Shown piece after piece: positions 13,410 to 15,911 of a DNA stretch of 15,911 bases (within the stretch, counting starts at the first letter, position 1; every line of letters begins with the position of its first letter). Location: contig JANPDJ010000142.1 in assembly GCA_031431395.1 (NCBI GenBank), positions 1-15,911 of the forward strand, written 5' to 3'. Origin of the DNA: VGPE01 sp031431395 (lineage in GTDB: Bacteria; Chloroflexota; Limnocylindria; Limnocylindrales; CSP1-4). Under the pieces are notes generated by a model. That model worked only from the letters and a program-made list of their open reading frames with translations, made no database searches and was not told the DNA's origin. Position numbers and translations under genes: made by a program.

Positions 13410-14856
13410 CGGGCGTCCCGTGGGCGGCGGGGCAGCCGGCGCCGCCCCGCCGGATCTCGATCTGACGCGGGCCTGGCTGGTGGACCCGGTCGCCGGTCGC
13501 GAGGGCCTGGGCGACATCGTCGTCCGTGACGGCGTCCTGGTGGCCGTCACGTGGCACGACAATCGGGATGGTGACGGCCCGGGTCCGGGCGGCATCGTGG
13601 TTGCGCCCGGGTTCATCGACCTGCACACGCACCTCCGGGAGCCCGGCAACGAGGATGCCGAAACCGTGGCGTCCGGTTTGGCGGCGGCGGCGCACGGCGG
13701 GTTCACCACCGTCTGTGCCATGCCGAACACGAGCCCGCCGGCAGATGACGCGTCCGTGCTGCGCGACGAGATCGCCGCCGCGATGCGGAGTGGCTCCCCG
13801 GTCCGGTTGCTGCCCTACGGCGCCGTCTCGGCCGGCCGGCATGGCGACGCGCTGGCGCCACTGGGCGAGCTGGCCGACGCGGGCGCGGTGGGATTCTCCG
13901 ACGACGGATCACCCATCCGGTCCGCGAGCGTGCTGCGCAACGCGCTGCTCTACGCCGGGATGCTGGGCCTGCCCATCGTGGACCACCCCGAAGAGCTGGG
14001 GCTCACGGAGGGCGCTGAGGCGCACGAAGGCCTGGTCGCCGCGATGCTGGGCCTGCGCGGCTGGCCGGCCGCAGCCGAAGAAGCGGCAGTGGCCCGGGAT
14101 CTCGCGATCCTCGCCGAGGTCCTCCCGTCAGAGCCCCGGGCGCGACTGCATCTCACGCACCTCTCGGTGCCGGGATCGCTGGAACTCGTCCGACGCGCGA
14201 AGGCGGCCGGTCTGCCGGTGACCTGCGACGTCACGCCGCACCACCTTGCGCTCACCGATGAGTGGATCGCCGGCGTGGACCGTTGGGCGTGGGCCGCCGA
14301 GCCAGTTGACCGATCTGCGGGCGGCGCGCGATCGCTGCCGCGTCCTCGCACGTCCGCCATGTACGGCACGTCCCTGCGCGTGAATCCGCCGCTTCGCACT
14401 CCGGCAGATGTGCTCGCGTGCCTGGCGGGCCTCGCCGATGGCACCGTGGACGCTGTGGCGACGGACCACGCCCCGCACTCGGTCGTGGTCAAGGACGTGG
14501 AGTTCGGCCTTGCCGCCAACGGGATCAGCGGGATCGAGACGGCGCTGGGGCTCCTCCTGGAGGCTGTTGCCGCGGGCCAGATCACCCTGGCACGGGTAAT
14601 CTCGGCCCTCACGATCGGACCCGCCGCCGTCCTTGGCTCGCGGCTCCCACATGTTGTGGGCCTGGTGGAAGGCGCACCGGCCGACCTGGTGGTGTTCGAC
14701 GTGGGCGACCGGTGGCGCGTCAGCCCCGAGGCGCTGCAGTCGCGTGGCAAGAACTCGCCACTGCTGGGCCGCGACCTTCCGGGCCGGGTCCTGCTGACCC
14801 TCGCCCAGGGCCGCCTGGCATATGCGGATCCCGGGACGCTGGACGACCGTCTCTAG
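13402..14856 (+). CDS. pyrC: Dihydroorotase, type I
   Basis: A zinc amidohydrolase that cyclises carbamoyl-aspartate to dihydroorotate. It has 484 residues, longer than the usual 420-450. Motifs are PGFIDLHTHLREPG (metal His75 and His77), CAMPNTSPPAD, GAVGFSDDG with Asp167 at the bridging position that carboxylysine fills in other classes, VDHPEE (His195), LTHLS (His253), CDVTPHHLALTD, RVNPPLR, and ATDHAPH with catalytic Asp355. About 30 residues of Trp/Ala/Arg-rich sequence (roughly 291-322) are inserted between LTDEW and SLRVNPPLR. Three in-frame GTGs compete (13381, 13402, 13420). 13402 was chosen because its 8-base overlap with pyrB is typical of coupling. No car genes follow. Confidence 0.95.
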   Translation: MADGRPVGGGAAGAAPPDLDLTRAWLVDPVAGREGLGDIVVRDGVLVAVTWHDNRDGDGPGPGGIVVAPGFIDLHTHLREPGNEDAETVASGLAAAAHGGFTTVCAMPNTSPPADDASVLRDEIAAAMRSGSPVRLLPYGAVSAGRHGDALAPLGELADAGAVGFSDDGSPIRSASVLRNALLYAGMLGLPIVDHPEELGLTEGAEAHEGLVAAMLGLRGWPAAAEEAAVARDLAILAEVLPSEPRARLHLTHLSVPGSLELVRRAKAAGLPVTCDVTPHHLALTDEWIAGVDRWAWAAEPVDRSAGGARSLPRPRTSAMYGTSLRVNPPLRTPADVLACLAGLADGTVDAVATDHAPHSVVVKDVEFGLAANGISGIETALGLLLEAVAAGQITLARVISALTIGPAAVLGSRLPHVVGLVEGAPADLVVFDVGDRWRVSPEALQSRGKNSPLLGRDLPGRVLLTLAQGRLAYADPGTLDDRL

Positions 14857-14877
14857 ACATCTCCCGGCCTGATGGCC

Positions 14878-14893
14878 CAGAATGCAAGAGATG
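14878..14893 (+). promoter_or_regulatory. Weak -10-like box before molybdate regulator
   Basis: CAGAAT (14878-14883) keeps the second-position A and final T of a -10 box and stands 7 bases before ATG 14891, repeating the leaderless layout seen at lipB and the RlpA-like gene. The match is weaker than those, and the gap from pyrC is only 34 bases, so read-through from the pyr operon is possible. Confidence 0.25.
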
Positions 14894-15343
14894 ACGACCG
14901 GAAATCTTCCCGCGACCCCCGCAGACGACGATCGCGCAATCCGGATCGGCCAGGCTGCGGAGTTGCTGGGCGTTTCGGTCGAGACGATCAGGCGCTGGGA
15001 AGTGGACGGTCGCCTGCAGACCACGCGCACGAGCGGGGGGCAGCGGCTGGTCCAGATCGCGGACGTCAGTCGCCTGATCGCGGAACGCCGGCGCGCCGTA
15101 CCGGACCCGGCGATCGTGGCCCAGTCCGCCCGGAACCGATTCGCCGGGATCGTCACGTCCATCCGGCGTGACGCAATCGTGGCCCAGGTCGAAGTGATGG
15201 CCGGCCCGCACCGGCTCGTCAGCCTCATGACCGCCGAAGCCGTGGACGAACTGGACCTGAAGGTGGGCGACCGGGCGGTCTGCGTCGTCAAGGCGACCCA
15301 GGTCATCGTCGAGATCCCTTCGGGCGGGAGCGCGTCACGATGA
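14891..15343 (+). CDS. MerR-like HTH plus TOBE/Mop-domain regulator, probably molybdate-responsive
   Basis: A 150-residue DNA-binding protein. Residues 18-64 are an excisionase/MerR-type helix-turn-helix: IGQAAELLGVSVETIRRWE, then RTSGGQRLVQIADVSRLI. Residues 82-142 are a single TOBE/Mop fold that in relatives binds molybdate or tungstate: RNRFAGIVTSIRRDAIVAQV, ending in LKVGDRAVCVVKATQVIVE. The layout is shorter than classical ModE (LysR-type HTH plus two Mop repeats). ATG 14891 was chosen for the -10-like box 7 bases upstream; ATG 14882 adds only three residues, and neither has a Shine-Dalgarno sequence. Its stop overlaps a small ORF leading into modB, so it probably senses oxyanion and controls the transporter it is transcribed with. 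Confidence 0.85.
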   Translation: MTTGNLPATPADDDRAIRIGQAAELLGVSVETIRRWEVDGRLQTTRTSGGQRLVQIADVSRLIAERRRAVPDPAIVAQSARNRFAGIVTSIRRDAIVAQVEVMAGPHRLVSLMTAEAVDELDLKVGDRAVCVVKATQVIVEIPSGGSASR

Positions 15344-15399
15344 CGGCCGTCAGGTTCGCAGGCGCGAGCAACGGGATCGACCCGCGCGGCATCGCCTGA
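15340..15399 (+). CDS. Possible 19-residue bridging ORF
   Basis: ATG 15340 overlaps the regulator stop (ATGA) and the TGA at 15397-15399 overlaps the modB ATG (TGATG). It encodes MTAVRFAGASNGIDPRGIA. There is no recognisable domain. If translated, its likely role is to carry ribosomes from the regulator to modB, which has no Shine-Dalgarno sequence. It may also be a chance ORF. Confidence 0.3.
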   Translation: MTAVRFAGASNGIDPRGIA

Positions 15400-15911
15400 T
15401 GCCGTTCGGGCGGAACGAGGCAGCCGACCCGGGAGTGGTCGCGGAGCGGGTTGGTGGGCCTGACCCGGACGATCGCCGTGCCGCCGATCGTCGCGCGCCC
15501 GATCGTCGCACGGCGTTCCGCCGACCGGTTGGCCGGAGACGGGAGCCGGCCCTGCTCGCCGGCGGTGTGCTCGCGGCCATCCTCGCGCTGTTCCTTGCGC
15601 TGCCGGTGCTGGCACTCGTGGGGCGCGCGTTCCTTGGCGAGGCCCTTGCAGACGTTGTCCGCCAGCGCGTCCTGCTCGACGCCCTGGTGCTCAGCCTCTT
15701 GACCACGCTGGTCAGCCTTGCGCTGGCCGTGGCGTTCGGCACTCCCCTCGCGTTCGTGCTTGCCCGCCGACGTTTTCGTGGTGCTGGCCTCGTGGAGACG
15801 CTGGTCGATTTGCCCATCGTGCTGCCGCCGTCCGTTGCGGGCCTGGCGCTGCTCCTGCTGCTGGGCCGGCGCGGCGTCCTGGGCGGTCCGCTGGACGCGC
15901 TGGGCATCGCG
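15399..15911 (+). CDS. modB: Molybdate/tungstate ABC transporter permease ModB (3'-partial)
   Basis: An integral membrane subunit of a molybdate- or tungstate-type ABC importer. 171 codons are visible and the gene is cut by the right edge. A polar, Arg-rich N-terminus of about 50 residues precedes hydrophobic helices at about 51-76, 93-120 and 134-158. The segment FVLARRRFRG and then LVDLPIVLPPSVAGLALLL is typical of ModB/WtpB permeases. ATG 15399 forms TGATG with the small upstream ORF; a later start (for example GTG 15567) would remove the unusual extension but also part of helix 1. No modA binding-protein gene lies between the regulator and modB, so it must be downstream or elsewhere. Substrate (molybdate or tungstate) is inferred from the family and the adjacent TOBE regulator. 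Confidence 0.87.
   Translation, partial: MPFGRNEAADPGVVAERVGGPDPDDRRAADRRAPDRRTAFRRPVGRRREPALLAGGVLAAILALFLALPVLALVGRAFLGEALADVVRQRVLLDALVLSLLTTLVSLALAVAFGTPLAFVLARRRFRGAGLVETLVDLPIVLPPSVAGLALLLLLGRRGVLGGPLDALGIA
15468..15512 (+). repeat. Three imperfect 15-bp tandem units in modB 5' end
   Basis: Three in-frame 15-base units start at 15468, 15483 and 15498 and share the core GATCGYCG. CCGATCGTCGC is identical at 15484-15494 and 15499-15509. They encode repeated Asp-Arg-Arg motifs in the cytoplasmic N-terminal extension of ModB, probably by local duplication. Confidence 0.7.

Noticed and set aside
15451..15702. 83-codon + strand ORF in the modB region
   Set aside because: A different frame, open from 15399 to the window end, encodes clear ModB helices and motifs. 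This ORF is a shadow.

Overview
This is a dense, very GC-rich bacterial stretch (most codons end in G or C) in which every supportable gene is on the + strand. GTG starts are common and there is one apparent TTG start. The window suggests a Gram-positive-like or Chloroflexota-type genome. The reasons are an ECF sigma factor with a zinc-finger anti-sigma protein, a PyrR-type pyrimidine operon, several apparently leaderless GTG genes, and hairpins without U-tracts at gene ends. My best guess is an uncultured high-GC Chloroflexota lineage, with an actinobacterium as the alternative. This placement is inference; no marker gene in the window settles it.

Region 1 (1-5367) is the end of a cell-surface polysaccharide locus. 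It holds a family 2 glycosyltransferase cut by the left edge, a NodB-type polysaccharide deacetylase, a thymidylate-kinase-like P-loop kinase, and a large fused protein. The fused protein has an aminoglycoside-phosphotransferase-like kinase domain followed by a 12-helix Wzx/MATE-type flippase. The junctions are GTGA overlap, TAG|ATG abutment and ATGA overlap, so the four genes look like one translationally coupled unit.

Region 2 (5368-7779) opens with a 189-base gap carrying two perfect 9-bp inverted repeats. A small three-helix membrane protein follows, and a strong hairpin begins on its stop codon. Then come lipB (octanoyltransferase, catalytic Lys and Cys present) and a GalT/HIT-like protein one base behind it, in which the usual nucleophilic His of the HxH motif is a Cys. 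lipB has an extended -10-like box six bases before its GTG and no Shine-Dalgarno sequence.

Region 3 (7780-10998) is an ECF sigma factor coupled (TTGA overlap) to a 779-residue transmembrane anti-sigma protein. The latter has a cytoplasmic HxxxCxxC zinc finger, one membrane helix, and a large outside part with Ser/Thr/Pro/Ala-rich linkers and PD40/TolB-like propeller segments. A nested hairpin ending in TTT follows. Region 4 (11020-11719) is an exported RlpA-like double-psi beta-barrel protein.

Region 5 (11741-14856) is the pyrimidine operon pyrR-pyrB-pyrC. Its leader holds a -10-like box and a hairpin with the PyrR-binding hexaloop CAGCGA directly before the pyrR Shine-Dalgarno sequence, which fits PyrR-mediated translational repression. 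Region 6 (14878-15911) starts a molybdate uptake unit: a MerR-like HTH plus TOBE/Mop regulator, a 19-codon bridging ORF, and modB, which runs off the right edge.

No tRNA, rRNA, CRISPR array, insertion sequence or integrase was seen. No gap between genes exceeds 300 bases.
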